18,894 nt of DNA from Caryophanales bacterium UBA6769 (GCA_002453275.1 DKGN01000109.1:1-18894), one strand, 5' to 3'. Shown: positions 7,830-14,842, counted from the stretch's first letter. The notes: a model not told the origin generated them from the letters alone. Translations and numbers: made by a program.

Positions 7830-8182
7830 TACAGTAGCTCTTCTTCTAATTTTAGGCGCGGAACGTCACCCCATAATTTTTCGAGGTTGTAATATTCACG
7901 TTCATCTTTATGGAAAACATGAACGACGACATTACCTAAATCAAGTAATATCCAACGTGCCTCTTGGTAGCCTTCCATTCTTTTCATGTTCACATTTTTC
8001 TTAAGTGCAGCTTCCTTTACTTCATTCGCAATCGCTTGAACTTGTTTTACTGAGTTTCCATGACAGATTAGGAAGTAATCGGCAATTAAGGAAACACCTT
8101 CCATATTTAAAACGACAATGTTTTGTGCATGTTTATCATCAGCCACTTTTGCCATGTGGTGAACAAATGTTTTTCCATCCAT
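7829..8182 (-). CDS. rsfS: Ribosomal silencing factor RsfS (YqeL)
   Basis: RsfS binds protein L14 on the large ribosomal subunit and blocks subunit joining when nutrients are low. The 117-residue product shows the DUF143/RsfS pattern: DYFLICHGNSVKQVQAIA (about 35-52), EGYQEARWILLDLGNVVVHV (about 70-89) and EREYYNLEKLWGD (about 94-106). The length is typical. The ATG has AGGAGG 7 nt upstream and overlaps the yqeK stop by one base (TAATG); its own stop overlaps the yqeM start in the same way. Confidence 0.95.
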   Translation of the reverse strand: MDGKTFVHHMAKVADDKHAQNIVVLNMEGVSLIADYFLICHGNSVKQVQAIANEVKEAALKKNVNMKRMEGYQEARWILLDLGNVVVHVFHKDEREYYNLEKLWGDVPRLKLEEELL

Positions 8183-8756
8183 TAAAGAACCTCCTGAGTA
8201 AGCTTTCGTTGTAAATCATTGTATGTTGCAATTGTTTGCGGATAGACAAGTTGATTTTTGTTAAGAAGGAATTGAATCGTATTGCGAATTGCAGTGATCG
8301 TTGCAGCGTTCAAATCTTTTTTCGCAAGTTCTCTCACTTCTTCAACACCTGGAAACGTCCGATTCGGTTCAATATAGTCTGCCAAAAACACGACCTGCTC
8401 AAGTATCGTCATCCCGGGTCTTCCGGTTGTGTGGGAACGGATCGCATTTAAAATTTCTTCATCCGTTATGCCAATTTCCTTTTTAACTAAATAGGCTCCA
8501 ACAGGAGCATGCCAAAGTTCACTACTATATAAAAGTAAGTCCTTGGACATGTTTTCATTGACAATGAATCCTTCATTTCTTTTTTTTCACGATACTTTGC
8601 GTAATCATGGAATATTCCTGCAAGCTCTGCTTTTTCTTCATCACCGCCATATCGCCTAGCGAGGGCTATCGCAGTATCAGTCACACCAATCGTATGAGTA
8701 TAGCGATGTTCAGGCAAATGTTTTTTGACAATTTGAAGCGCTCGCTTTCTATCCAT
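8182..8756 (-). CDS. yqeK: YqeK, HD-domain hydrolase, broken by a -1 frame change
   Basis: YqeK is an HD-domain phosphohydrolase; B. subtilis YqeK has been reported to cleave diadenosine tetraphosphate (Ap4A). Two overlapping frames together cover the whole family. The first (8756 leftwards) holds RYTHTIGV and IFHDYAKYREKK (H21, H50, D51); the second (to 8182) holds ELWHAPVGAYLV, IRSHTTGRPGM and VFLADYIEPNR. The switch falls at a run of eight A (minus strand, 8580-8587). A -1 shift there restores a 191-residue protein that lines up with family length. Without it the first frame stops at 8487 after 89 residues, losing half of the metal ligands. The start at 8756 overlaps the nadD stop by 8 nt, with GAGGAG upstream. 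It may be a true mutation, ribosomal or polymerase slippage, or a sequencing error. Confidence 0.85.
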
Positions 8757-9330
8757 AAACTTCATTCTCCTCAATGTATGTTCGAACACGGTCCGGCAAA
8801 AAGTACCGAATGCTTTTATTCTTCTTCAACCGTTGACGAAGAATGGTAGAAGAAATCGCAATCTGCGGAACATCAATATAATGAATGTTCCGTTCGTCTG
8901 TTACGCCTCGCTCAAAGCCTTGACGGTTAACACCGATAAACGTAATTAATGTCATCAGTTCATCAATATCTTTCCAGTTCGGTAAATCTTGTACCATATC
9001 TGCTCCGATAATGAAGAAAAATATATGTTGTTCAAAGTTTGCTCTTAAACGTTTAATTGTATTGATCGTATATGAGGGACCTTCCTGATCTAGTTCTATT
9101 GGACATAAGCGAAACGAATCGTTATCATTAATTGCTATTTCAAGCATAGATAAACGGTGCTTTACATCAGTAATGTTTTGCATTTGTTTATGAGGTGGTT
9201 CCTTCGCCGGAATAAACCAAACCTCATCCAGATTGCATTGCCAACTAGCTTCATTTGCAATCATTAAATGGCCATAATGTGGCGGATCGAATGTTCCTCC
9301 TAGCAAACCAATTCTTTTCATCTTCTTCAT
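8749..9330 (-). CDS. nadD: Nicotinate-nucleotide adenylyltransferase
   Basis: NadD joins nicotinate mononucleotide and ATP to form deamido-NAD, the penultimate step of NAD synthesis. The 193-residue protein has the nucleotidyltransferase signature GGTFDPPHYGH (11-21), FFIIGADMVQDLPNW (about 105-119) and the C-terminal ISST..R motif (159-165). The chosen ATG at 9330 overlaps the yhbY stop as TGATG, which fits translational coupling. A GTG one codon upstream and an in-frame ATG at 9321, closer to the B. subtilis N-terminus, are alternatives. It overlaps yqeK by 8 nt. Confidence 0.95.
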   Translation of the reverse strand: MKKMKRIGLLGGTFDPPHYGHLMIANEASWQCNLDEVWFIPAKEPPHKQMQNITDVKHRLSMLEIAINDNDSFRLCPIELDQEGPSYTINTIKRLRANFEQHIFFFIIGADMVQDLPNWKDIDELMTLITFIGVNRQGFERGVTDERNIHYIDVPQIAISSTILRQRLKKNKSIRYFLPDRVRTYIEENEVYG

Positions 9331-9623
9331 CACGTTGGTAGCACAATTGTTTTGTTTTCATTTGATTGTTTATAAAGGACTATGACATGACCTATGATTT
9401 GAACAATCTGAGCGTTCGTACCTACCTGTAATTGTTCAGCAACCGTTTGCTTATCATCTTCACAATTTTGCAAGACACTAATTTTTACTAGTTCCCTTGC
9501 CTCTAATGCTTCATTTATTTGCTTTAGCATATTTTCAGCGACTCCACCTTTGCCAACTTGAAAAATCGGATCAAGATGGTGGGCTTGAGCTCTTAGAAAG
9601 CGTTTTTGTTTACCAGTTAACAT
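9330..9623 (-). CDS. yhbY: YhbY/YqeI CRM-domain RNA-binding protein
   Basis: A 97-residue single CRM (YhbY-type) domain protein, known to associate with pre-50S ribosomal particles. It begins MLTGKQKRFLRAQAHHLDP, contains the RNA-binding loop FQVGKGGVAENM (GKGG at 24-27) and the ELVKISVLQN strand. The ATG at 9623 uses GGAGG, which lies inside the last codons of aroE (9629-9637), so the two genes are coupled with only 4 nt between stop and start. It is followed by nadD with 1-nt overlap. The order aroE-yhbY-nadD is conserved in Bacilli. Confidence 0.94.
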   Translation of the reverse strand: MLTGKQKRFLRAQAHHLDPIFQVGKGGVAENMLKQINEALEARELVKISVLQNCEDDKQTVAEQLQVGTNAQIVQIIGHVIVLYKQSNENKTIVLPT

Positions 9624-9627
9624 CTAT

Positions 9628-10461
9628 TCAACCTCCAAGTTTTTTCAAAACTGTCTCTGTCATACGCTCAATGCTCGGTTCGATTCCCGTCCACTTTTCA
9701 AAAGATAACGCTCCTTGATAGACAAACATACCGACTCCATTATCAGTAATTGCCCCTTTATCCCTTGCTTTTTGCATGAATTTCGTAGTCAAAGGGTTAT
9801 AAATTAAATCAGAGACAATTGCGCCTTCTTTAACGTTGTCAATATTTATTGGTACTTCATTTATATGAGGCGACATCCCGACGGAAGTTGTATTAACAAT
9901 AATGTCATAATTCGACAAATTCTTTTCTGCATCGGAGAGCTCTGCTGACGTAGATGGAACAAATCTTTTCACGTGTTCGACTAGCTTGTCTGCCTTGCTC
10001 ACCGTTCTATTTGTGATATCCAATTGTTCAACGCCATGACGTGCAAGCGAAGTCACAATCGCTCGAGAAGCGCCTCCGGCACCGATAACAAGAATTTTTT
10101 TTCTATTTAATTCTCGTTGTTTTAATAAAGGAAGTAATGACCGAAGATATCCTTGCCCATCAGTATTGGAGCCAATGAGTCGTCCATCTTCATTTTTAAT
10201 TGTATTGACAGCCCCAATAAGCTGTGCTTCATCATCAATTTCGTCCAAATATTCCATGACAGCAACCTTGTGTGGTATCGTAACATTCAGCCCTTTGATA
10301 TGCAACGCACGAACCCCTTCAATCGCTGTCTTCAATTGACTTGGTTGAACGTTAAAAGCTGCATAATGATTGGATAAACCTAGTGCTTCAAATTCACGAT
10401 TGTGCATTATCGGTGACATTGAATGTCCGATTGGATAACCCATTACTCCATATATCCCCAT
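9628..10461 (-). CDS. aroE: Shikimate dehydrogenase (NADP)
   Basis: AroE reduces 3-dehydroshikimate to shikimate in aromatic amino acid synthesis. The 277-residue product has the substrate-binding GYPIGHSMSPIMHN (8-21), the catalytic lysine region NVTIPHK (K65), N86, D101 in SNTDGQGY and the NADP loop GAGGAS (127-132), followed by NRTVSKADKL, in which the basic residue after the second strand favours NADP. All key residues are present and the length is typical. The ATG at 10461 has AGGAAGGTG about 8 nt upstream. It sits 14 nt after yqeH in the operon. Confidence 0.96.
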   Translation of the reverse strand: MGIYGVMGYPIGHSMSPIMHNREFEALGLSNHYAAFNVQPSQLKTAIEGVRALHIKGLNVTIPHKVAVMEYLDEIDDEAQLIGAVNTIKNEDGRLIGSNTDGQGYLRSLLPLLKQRELNRKKILVIGAGGASRAIVTSLARHGVEQLDITNRTVSKADKLVEHVKRFVPSTSAELSDAEKNLSNYDIIVNTTSVGMSPHINEVPINIDNVKEGAIVSDLIYNPLTTKFMQKARDKGAITDNGVGMFVYQGALSFEKWTGIEPSIERMTETVLKKLGG

Positions 10462-10475
10462 ATGTACACACCTTC

Positions 10476-11585
10476 CTATATAAGCGACTTTCTAACTGAG
10501 ACAGTGACACCTTCTGGTGCGTAGGCAATGACATGAGCAGCCTTCTCCTCCAATGTTACCCAACCTAATCCAGAGAAAACGATGTCACTTTTATCGAAAT
10601 GAAGTTTAAATTCATGTTTTCTAAGTGGAGGAATCGCTCGTTTGTTTTCTTTTTCAGGTGGAACGAGTAATTCACCCTTTTGTTTTGTATAAAAGTCATC
10701 AGCATTGTCTAATTTCGTACGATGGATATAAAGACCGTTAGAAAAATAACAGACGTGTGGGCGTCGTTCACCACCACTTACATAATCTAAACGAGCAAGC
10801 CCACCAAAAAAAAGCGTCTGCCTTTCATTCAATTGGAACACCTTTGGTTTGATTTCTTTATTCGGCGTAATCATTTTCAATTCATCTTTTGTTACGTAAT
10901 GTGCCATTTGTTCATCGTTAATAATCCCAGGCGTATCATAAAGTGAACTTTTTCCATCAAGTGGAATATCAATGATATCTAACGTCGTCCCTGGGAATTG
11001 TGAAGTTGTAATTAATTGTTCATTCTCTTGGCCAAAAGTTTTAATCAACTCGTTAATAAATGTTGATTTTCCAACGTTCGTACAGCCAATAACATAGACA
11101 TCTTGTCCATTCCTGAGCTTCTCAATCTCAGCAGCTAACTCTTTAACCCCTATACCTTTCTCTGCACTAATTAATGATGTTTGCAATGGTTGCAAGCCTA
11201 GCTGTCGTGCTGATGAGGACATCCACTGGATAAGACGGTGATGTTTAACAGATTTTGGAAGCAAATCAACCTTGTTACCGACTAATACGATGTTGTTGTT
11301 TCCTACAAATCGTTGAATTCCAGGCAGCCAGCTGCCGTTAAAGTCAAATATATCAACAATTTTTACAATCAACGCTTTTTGTTCACCAATGCTATGTAAT
11401 ATTTTTAAAAAATCATCCTCTGTTAATGAAACATCTTGAATTTCATTATAATGTTTTAAACGAAAACATCGTTGACAAATAATTGTTTCTTTAGTTAATG
11501 CTTGTTTAGGAGCATAGCCTATTTTATGTTGATCGTCTGATTGAATAACGATCCCACACCCTGTACACTTTATCGCTTCACTCAT
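10476..11585 (-). CDS. yqeH: YqeH, circularly permuted GTPase for 30S assembly
   Basis: YqeH is a GTPase needed for assembly or stability of the small ribosomal subunit. The 369-residue protein starts with a zinc finger (C7, C10, C37, C40), then shows the permuted motif order: G4 NKVD (104-107), G5 SAEKG (140-144), then G1 GCTNVGKS (167-174), G2 around T200-T201 and G3 DTPG (217-220). The C-terminal part, with GGLARLDYVSGG and the FSGLGWVTLE region, is the family RNA-binding section. ATG at 11585 has GGGAGG 6 nt upstream and overlaps the yqeG stop by 8 nt. Confidence 0.96.
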   Translation of the reverse strand: MSEAIKCTGCGIVIQSDDQHKIGYAPKQALTKETIICQRCFRLKHYNEIQDVSLTEDDFLKILHSIGEQKALIVKIVDIFDFNGSWLPGIQRFVGNNNIVLVGNKVDLLPKSVKHHRLIQWMSSSARQLGLQPLQTSLISAEKGIGVKELAAEIEKLRNGQDVYVIGCTNVGKSTFINELIKTFGQENEQLITTSQFPGTTLDIIDIPLDGKSSLYDTPGIINDEQMAHYVTKDELKMITPNKEIKPKVFQLNERQTLFFGGLARLDYVSGGERRPHVCYFSNGLYIHRTKLDNADDFYTKQKGELLVPPEKENKRAIPPLRKHEFKLHFDKSDIVFSGLGWVTLEEKAAHVIAYAPEGVTVSVRKSLI

Positions 11586-12102
11586 GCTTGTCCTCCCAAA
11601 AAATTAATCCTCTTTTTCTCATCTTGCCTAAAATAAATCGTTCTATTCTCCGATTAAACTTTGTCCAAAATCCGTCCGACGTCGTTACAGGTGAAACCAA
11701 AATTGTGTGTAACCCTGCGCGATTGCCTCCTAACACGTCTGTAATCAGTTGATCCCCTATTACTGCAGTTTCAGAATAAGCAATCCCCATATCTGAAATC
11801 GCCTGTTTAAAAGCTTTCGTCATTGGTTTCTTAGCATCATAAATAAAAGGAAGCTTTAAAGGCTTCGAAAAAGTCCCAACTCTTTCTTGATTATTATTAG
11901 AAATAATTGTAACGAGTAAACCCTTTTCTTCTAACATTTTAAACCATTCAATTAACTCGGGTGTCGCTTCTGGTCGATCCCACTCAATCAATGTATTGTC
12001 GAGATCTGTAATAATCCCTTTTATCCCTTTTTCTAATAATTTATCAATGTTAATATCGTAAATACTTTTAGCATAATCAGATGGTAAAAAATAATTAAGC
12101 AC
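11578..12102 (-). CDS. yqeG: YqeG, HAD-superfamily phosphatase (subfamily IIIA)
   Basis: A 174-residue HAD-family phosphatase with motif I DLDNTL (33-38; nucleophile D33, acid D35), motif II SNNNQE, the lysine of AKKPMTKAF and motif III VIGDQLITDVLGGNRAG. The substrate is not known; relatives include phosphatidylglycerophosphate and sugar-phosphate phosphatases. The frame is open to a GTG at 12111, but there AAAGGTG would touch the start. The GTG at 12102 has AAAGGTG at an 8-nt distance and gives MLNYFLPSDYAK, matching the family N-terminus, so I prefer it. It is the first gene of the operon and is divergent from sda. Confidence 0.92.
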   Translation of the reverse strand: MLNYFLPSDYAKSIYDINIDKLLEKGIKGIITDLDNTLIEWDRPEATPELIEWFKMLEEKGLLVTIISNNNQERVGTFSKPLKLPFIYDAKKPMTKAFKQAISDMGIAYSETAVIGDQLITDVLGGNRAGLHTILVSPVTTSDGFWTKFNRRIERFILGKMRKRGLIFWEDKHE

Positions 12103-12143
12103 TTTCTTCACACCTTTATCGTTATCGTTGCAAACATTAATCT

Positions 12144-12172
12144 ATTATAGCAATATTTCCTAGGAAATTTAA
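12144..12172 (-). promoter_or_regulatory. Sigma-A promoter of the yqeG operon
   Basis: Minus strand: TTAAAT (12172-12167), 17-nt spacer, perfect TATAAT (12149-12144). The -35 is poor (3 of 6) but the -10 is ideal. Start would be near 12137, about 35 nt before the chosen GTG. The spacer is largely filled by a palindrome (12155-12168). Confidence 0.6.
12155..12168. repeat. 14-bp perfect palindrome in the yqeG promoter spacer
   Basis: ATTTCCTAGGAAAT is identical to its reverse complement and lies between the -35 and -10 of yqeG, touching the -35. This is a natural place for a dimeric repressor or a spacer-twisting activator. I do not recognise the site. Confidence 0.5.
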
Positions 12173-12204
12173 CTTACTGTTTTCTAAGTTTAGAACACTT
12201 TTCG

Positions 12205-12213
12205 TTCGACAAA
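12205..12213 (-). promoter_or_regulatory. Possible Spo0A box upstream of yqeG and sda
   Basis: The minus strand reads TTTGTCGAA, 9 of 9 to the 0A-box consensus TTTGTCRAA. It lies about 70 nt upstream of the predicted yqeG start and about 160 nt upstream of the sda start. Biological sense is plausible, as Sda blocks Spo0A phosphorylation, but binding is unproven. Confidence 0.35.
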
Positions 12214-12232
12214 TTTTGATAAGAATTTTACC

Positions 12233-12241
12233 TGTGGATAA
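12233..12241 (-). promoter_or_regulatory. DnaA box (perfect), distal
   Basis: TGTGGATAA on the plus strand is the reverse complement of the DnaA box TTATCCACA, 9 of 9. A weaker 7 of 9 word, TTACTCACA, follows at 12243-12251. Confidence 0.7.
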
Positions 12242-12307
12242 GTTACTCACATTATTATACAACATTCCAACAACCTTATTTTGACTTATTCAGAAAATAC
12301 CCACAAG

Positions 12308-12316
12308 TTATCGACA
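12308..12316 (+). promoter_or_regulatory. DnaA box (one mismatch)
   Basis: TTATCGACA differs from TTATCCACA at one position. It lies 6 nt from the proximal perfect box in opposite orientation, making a tight pair just upstream of the sda promoter. Confidence 0.5.
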
Positions 12317-12322
12317 ACCTTC

Positions 12323-12331
12323 TGTGGATAA
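12323..12331 (-). promoter_or_regulatory. DnaA box (perfect), proximal to the sda promoter
   Basis: TGTGGATAA on the plus strand, 9 of 9 to the DnaA box in reverse. It ends 8 nt before the predicted sda -35, an activator-like position. Confidence 0.75.
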
Positions 12332-12339
12332 CAGAACGG

Positions 12340-12368
12340 TTGTTCCTCTCTCTTTTTCATGTTATATT
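12340..12368 (+). promoter_or_regulatory. Sigma-A promoter of sda
   Basis: TTGTTC (12340-12345), 17-nt spacer, TATATT (12363-12368; 5 of 6). The weak -35 would suit a promoter that needs an activator such as DnaA. Start near 12375, about 35 nt before the sda ATG. Confidence 0.5.
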
Positions 12369-12409
12369 TTTTACACAAGCACACCTTGAATTTGCAAGGA
12401 GGAGATGAT

Positions 12410-12565
12410 ATGACCAATTCATTAGCATCGCTTTCGGACAAGTTGCTAATTGAATCGTATTTCAAGTCTATCGAATTGCAATTAAATAAAGAATTCATCG
12501 CGATTATTCGAGCGGAAATAATTAGGCGAAAACTGTTAGAAAAATTCGAATTCCCTGTCGCTTAG
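12410..12565 (+). CDS. sda: Sda, sporulation checkpoint inhibitor of histidine kinases
   Basis: Sda is a small helical-hairpin protein that binds sporulation kinases (KinA, KinB) and stops phosphate flow to Spo0A when DNA replication starts or is disturbed. The 51-residue product contains the family core LSDKLLIESYFKSIELQLN (residues 8-26), followed by KEFIAIIRAEIIRRKLLEK (27-45). The ATG at 12410 has AAGGAGG at 12396-12402; the frame is open further upstream but has no better start. In B. subtilis the uncharged C-terminal residues mark Sda for ClpXP; here the end is FEFPVA, also a small hydrophobic tail, so rapid turnover is plausible. DnaA boxes lie upstream, as in B. subtilis, and a strong hairpin follows. 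Confidence 0.93.
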   Translation: MTNSLASLSDKLLIESYFKSIELQLNKEFIAIIRAEIIRRKLLEKFEFPVA

Positions 12566-12575
12566 ACATGCTTAA

Positions 12576-12618
12576 AGCTAGCAAACACATATCATTGTTT
12601 GCTAGCTCTTTATTTTAA
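12576..12618 (+). terminator. Terminator between sda and sigK, probably bidirectional
   Basis: Perfect 12-bp stem AGCTAGCAAACA (12576-12587) / TGTTTGCTAGCT (12596-12607), 8-nt loop, followed by CTTTATTTTAAT. On the minus strand the stem ends with TTAAG. The U-tract is imperfect, but the hairpin is long and lies between convergent genes. Confidence 0.75.
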
Positions 12619-12632
12619 TCCCTTTTTAAAAT

Positions 12633-13340
12633 TTATGCTTGATTTTCATTTTGATGCTTAAAAAACTCATGAAAAAGCTTCATTAATGCTCTTTTTTCAA
12701 TTCTTGATACGTAGCTACGGGAGATCCCTAATCTTTTTGCAATTTCACGTTGTGTTAGCTCTTCTTCAGCATCGAGACCAAAGCGTCCAATAATAACTTC
12801 TTTTTCACGGTCATCAAGGATGTGTATATATTTATAGATTTTTTTCTTTTCCATATTAAGCTGAATCTTCTCAAGTATATCATCATTCTCAGCTTTTAAT
12901 ATGTCGATTAACGATATTTCATTACCTTCCCGATCTTGACCGATAGGATCTTGCAAAGACACATCTTTTTTAGTTTTCTTAAGTGAGCGTAAGTACATTA
13001 ATATTTCGTTCTCAATACATCTTGCTGCATATGTTGCAAGCTTTGTCCCTTTTCCCCTCGAATAGCTTTCAATCGCTTTAATTAACCCAATCGTACCAAT
13101 TGAAATCAAGTCTTCATTATCTTCCCCCGTATTTTCAAATTTTTTGACGATGTGGGCGACAAGACGTAAGTTATGTTCAATAAGACGATTTCTCGCTTCC
13201 TGATCGCCTTCTTCCATCAACGCAAGCATTTTCTGTTCTTCATCTCGCGATAATGGTTGTGGAAAAGCATTGTTTTTGACAAATGAAACAAACAACATCA
13301 CTTGCTTAAAAAAATAAGCTATTGCTGCCAATAATGACAA
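12633..13340 (-). CDS. sigK: RNA polymerase sporulation sigma factor K precursor (pro-sigma-K)
   Basis: Sigma-K drives late gene expression in the mother cell (coat, cortex). The 235-residue product has a hydrophobic prosequence (1-19), then FVKNNAFPQPLS (20-31), region 2 (LRLVAHIVKKFENTGEDNED, ISIGTIGLIKAIESY, KLATYAARCIENEI) and region 4 (DDREKEVIIGRFGLD, TQREIAKRLGISRSYVSRIE). By comparison with B. subtilis, SpoIVFB would cut between S19 and F20. The frame is open to 13421, but a TTG at 13340 with GGGGGTGG upstream gives MSLLAAIAYFFKQVMLFVS, the right prosequence length; the upstream extension does not resemble the family. The gene is continuous, with no skin-type insertion. Confidence 0.92.
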   Translation of the reverse strand: MSLLAAIAYFFKQVMLFVSFVKNNAFPQPLSRDEEQKMLALMEEGDQEARNRLIEHNLRLVAHIVKKFENTGEDNEDLISIGTIGLIKAIESYSRGKGTKLATYAARCIENEILMYLRSLKKTKKDVSLQDPIGQDREGNEISLIDILKAENDDILEKIQLNMEKKKIYKYIHILDDREKEVIIGRFGLDAEEELTQREIAKRLGISRSYVSRIEKRALMKLFHEFFKHQNENQA

Positions 13341-13422
13341 AGAAGCCCACCCCCATAAACAATCTACTACTATGCTTATGAAGTACTGGGCTTGTGTGTG
13401 TCTGTACATTTCAAATTCCAAA

Positions 13423-13451
13423 TGTGTATAAGCTTAAAAAAACATTAATGC
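13423..13451 (-). promoter_or_regulatory. Weak candidate sigma-E promoter for sigK
   Basis: Minus strand GCATTAA (13451-13445), 14-nt spacer, TATACACA (13430-13423), compared with the sigma-E pattern KMATATT / CATACAnT. The -10 has two mismatches and the -35 is partial. The only support is that sigK of this family is transcribed by sigma-E with SpoIIID. Confidence 0.25.
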
Positions 13452-14836
13452 ATTGATGGAAATGAGAGCACGAAGGTGGTCCCTTTTCCTACTACACTCG
13501 TAACCTTGATCCTCCCGCCATGTAATTCAACGAGTTTTTTTACGATGGAAAGACCTAACCCTGTCCCACCATAGTCTCGGGAACGTGATTTTTCGACCCG
13601 GTGAAACCTTTCAAAAATATACGGAAGTTCTGATGTAGGAATTCCTTGCCCATTGTCTTTAATTATGACCCGTACGTAATCAGTTGTGCCTTCCTCAAGT
13701 GTGATATGGACAACACCTTCATCCATATACTGAATAGCATTTTCGAGCAAGTTGATAAAGATTTGTTCGAGTCGTTGCTCATCGCCAAGAATCGTTTTAT
13801 CTTGCTCCGAGATGTCTTCTATAATCTGAATACCCTTCTCTTTTGCTTTCAGCCCTACTTTTACAATGACTGCTTTTAATACACGAGATAACTGAACCGC
13901 TTCCTTATTCATTCCTAATTGCTCTTCTTCTGCTTTTGCAAGGTCAAATAAATCGTTAATTAAGTGAATTAGCCTTCTCGTCTCAGTCGCAATAATCGAA
14001 AGGTACTGATTTTTCTCTTCCTCTGAATGATAAAGTCCCTCTTGAAGGACGTTCGCATACCCTTCTAAATAAGTAATAGGTGTTCTTAATTCATGCGAGA
14101 TATTCGCGAAGAGTTCTTGTCGATTCGTACGATACCGTTCTAATTCAATCGCTAAATCGTTAATTGCAACCGCTAGTTGACCAACCTCATCATTAGAATG
14201 GATGTTGACCCTAGTTTTTAAATCACCTCTAGAAATTTCCCTTGTTGCCTTTTCCATCTTAAGTAAAGGGGCAGAGATTCTACGGGATAATACAAAGATA
14301 AATCCTGCACCGATGATTAATGCAACAATTCCTGAAATTAAGCTTAAGCGTTTTACTTGTGATATTGAATGATCAATTGCATCAAGTGACGACATAACAT
14401 AAATTCCACCTTCGAACTTAGATTCATTAAAAATTGGCCTTCCTGAAACTAAAAAGCGTTCGGTTGATGGTAAATAATGGAATTCCTTATCAATAGCATG
14501 GCCATCCTGCAATTGTGTTAATTCTTTTTCATCTATTTTTTCACCTGTCGCAATCCCTGTAATTCCTGATTCCGTTACTACTGTTCCGTCTTGATTAACG
14601 ATGTATACCTCATTGTTCGTAAAGCCTGCTAACGTGACAAACATATTTAGAATTTCAGTATTATGTACAGATACCATAGCATTGGCATAGCGAGAGGATA
14701 GTTGTTCGATTTCTTCTTTAACATCTGTGTAATATAAGTTAGAGTAAATAAAGTGAAAAATGAACCCTGTAGGAATTAAGACGATTAGAAAAAGGAGGAG
14801 TATACTTCCCCCCCATTTTAAAACGATCCGATTAAT
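13445..14836 (-). CDS. Sensor histidine kinase, HAMP type, start codon unclear
   Basis: A membrane sensor kinase paired with the regulator just upstream. Numbered from the ATT at 14836 it has 463 residues: membrane helix 1 (about 9-31), an extracytoplasmic sensor region (about 32-160), helix 2 (about 165-183), HAMP (about 184-236), H-box ISHELRTP with H248, N-box NLLENAIQY (N366), G1 DNGQGIP (394-400), F-box FERFHR and G2 GTGLGLS (424-430). No PAS domain separates HAMP and the H-box, unlike B. subtilis ResE, so I give no symbol. The first ATG is at 14677 and would drop helix 1. The ATT has AGGGGTGA 6 nt upstream, overlapping the regulator stop. A 1-nt indel with a GTG start at 14846 is the alternative. 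Confidence 0.85.
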   Translation of the reverse strand: MNRIVLKWGGSILLLFLIVLIPTGFIFHFIYSNLYYTDVKEEIEQLSSRYANAMVSVHNTEILNMFVTLAGFTNNEVYIVNQDGTVVTESGITGIATGEKIDEKELTQLQDGHAIDKEFHYLPSTERFLVSGRPIFNESKFEGGIYVMSSLDAIDHSISQVKRLSLISGIVALIIGAGFIFVLSRRISAPLLKMEKATREISRGDLKTRVNIHSNDEVGQLAVAINDLAIELERYRTNRQELFANISHELRTPITYLEGYANVLQEGLYHSEEEKNQYLSIIATETRRLIHLINDLFDLAKAEEEQLGMNKEAVQLSRVLKAVIVKVGLKAKEKGIQIIEDISEQDKTILGDEQRLEQIFINLLENAIQYMDEGVVHITLEEGTTDYVRVIIKDNGQGIPTSELPYIFERFHRVEKSRSRDYGGTGLGLSIVKKLVELHGGRIKVTSVVGKGTTFVLSFPSMH

Positions 14837-14842
14837 GTTCTT

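Larger units (their letters stand above)
12103..12409. other. Shared control region between yqeG and sda
   Basis: About 300 bases without a gene. It contains the yqeG promoter with a 14-bp palindrome, a perfect Spo0A-box word, two perfect DnaA boxes plus one near match, and the sda promoter and ribosome site. The layout matches the known DnaA-box cluster upstream of sda in B. subtilis. Confidence 0.75.

Noticed and set aside
8182..8550. Second yqeK frame (from ATG 8550) as a separate gene
   Set aside because: No ribosome site before that ATG, and its sequence is the C-terminal half of one HD-domain family; it is part of the frameshifted yqeK.
12281..12286. TTGACT as the -35 of the sda promoter
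   Set aside because: A better -35 on sequence, but no -10-like hexamer follows at 16-18 nt; TTGTTC/TATATT with 17 nt fits the ribosome site position better.
12233..12331. DnaA boxes as a replication origin
   Set aside because: Only two perfect and one near-perfect box, no dnaA/dnaN neighbours and no long AT-rich unwinding tract; the gene context is sda, where such clusters are regulatory.
13341..13421. N-terminal extension of sigK (27 more codons from ATG 13421)
   Set aside because: No ribosome site at 13421, sequence unlike any sigma-K prosequence, and the extension would overlap the region where a promoter is needed.
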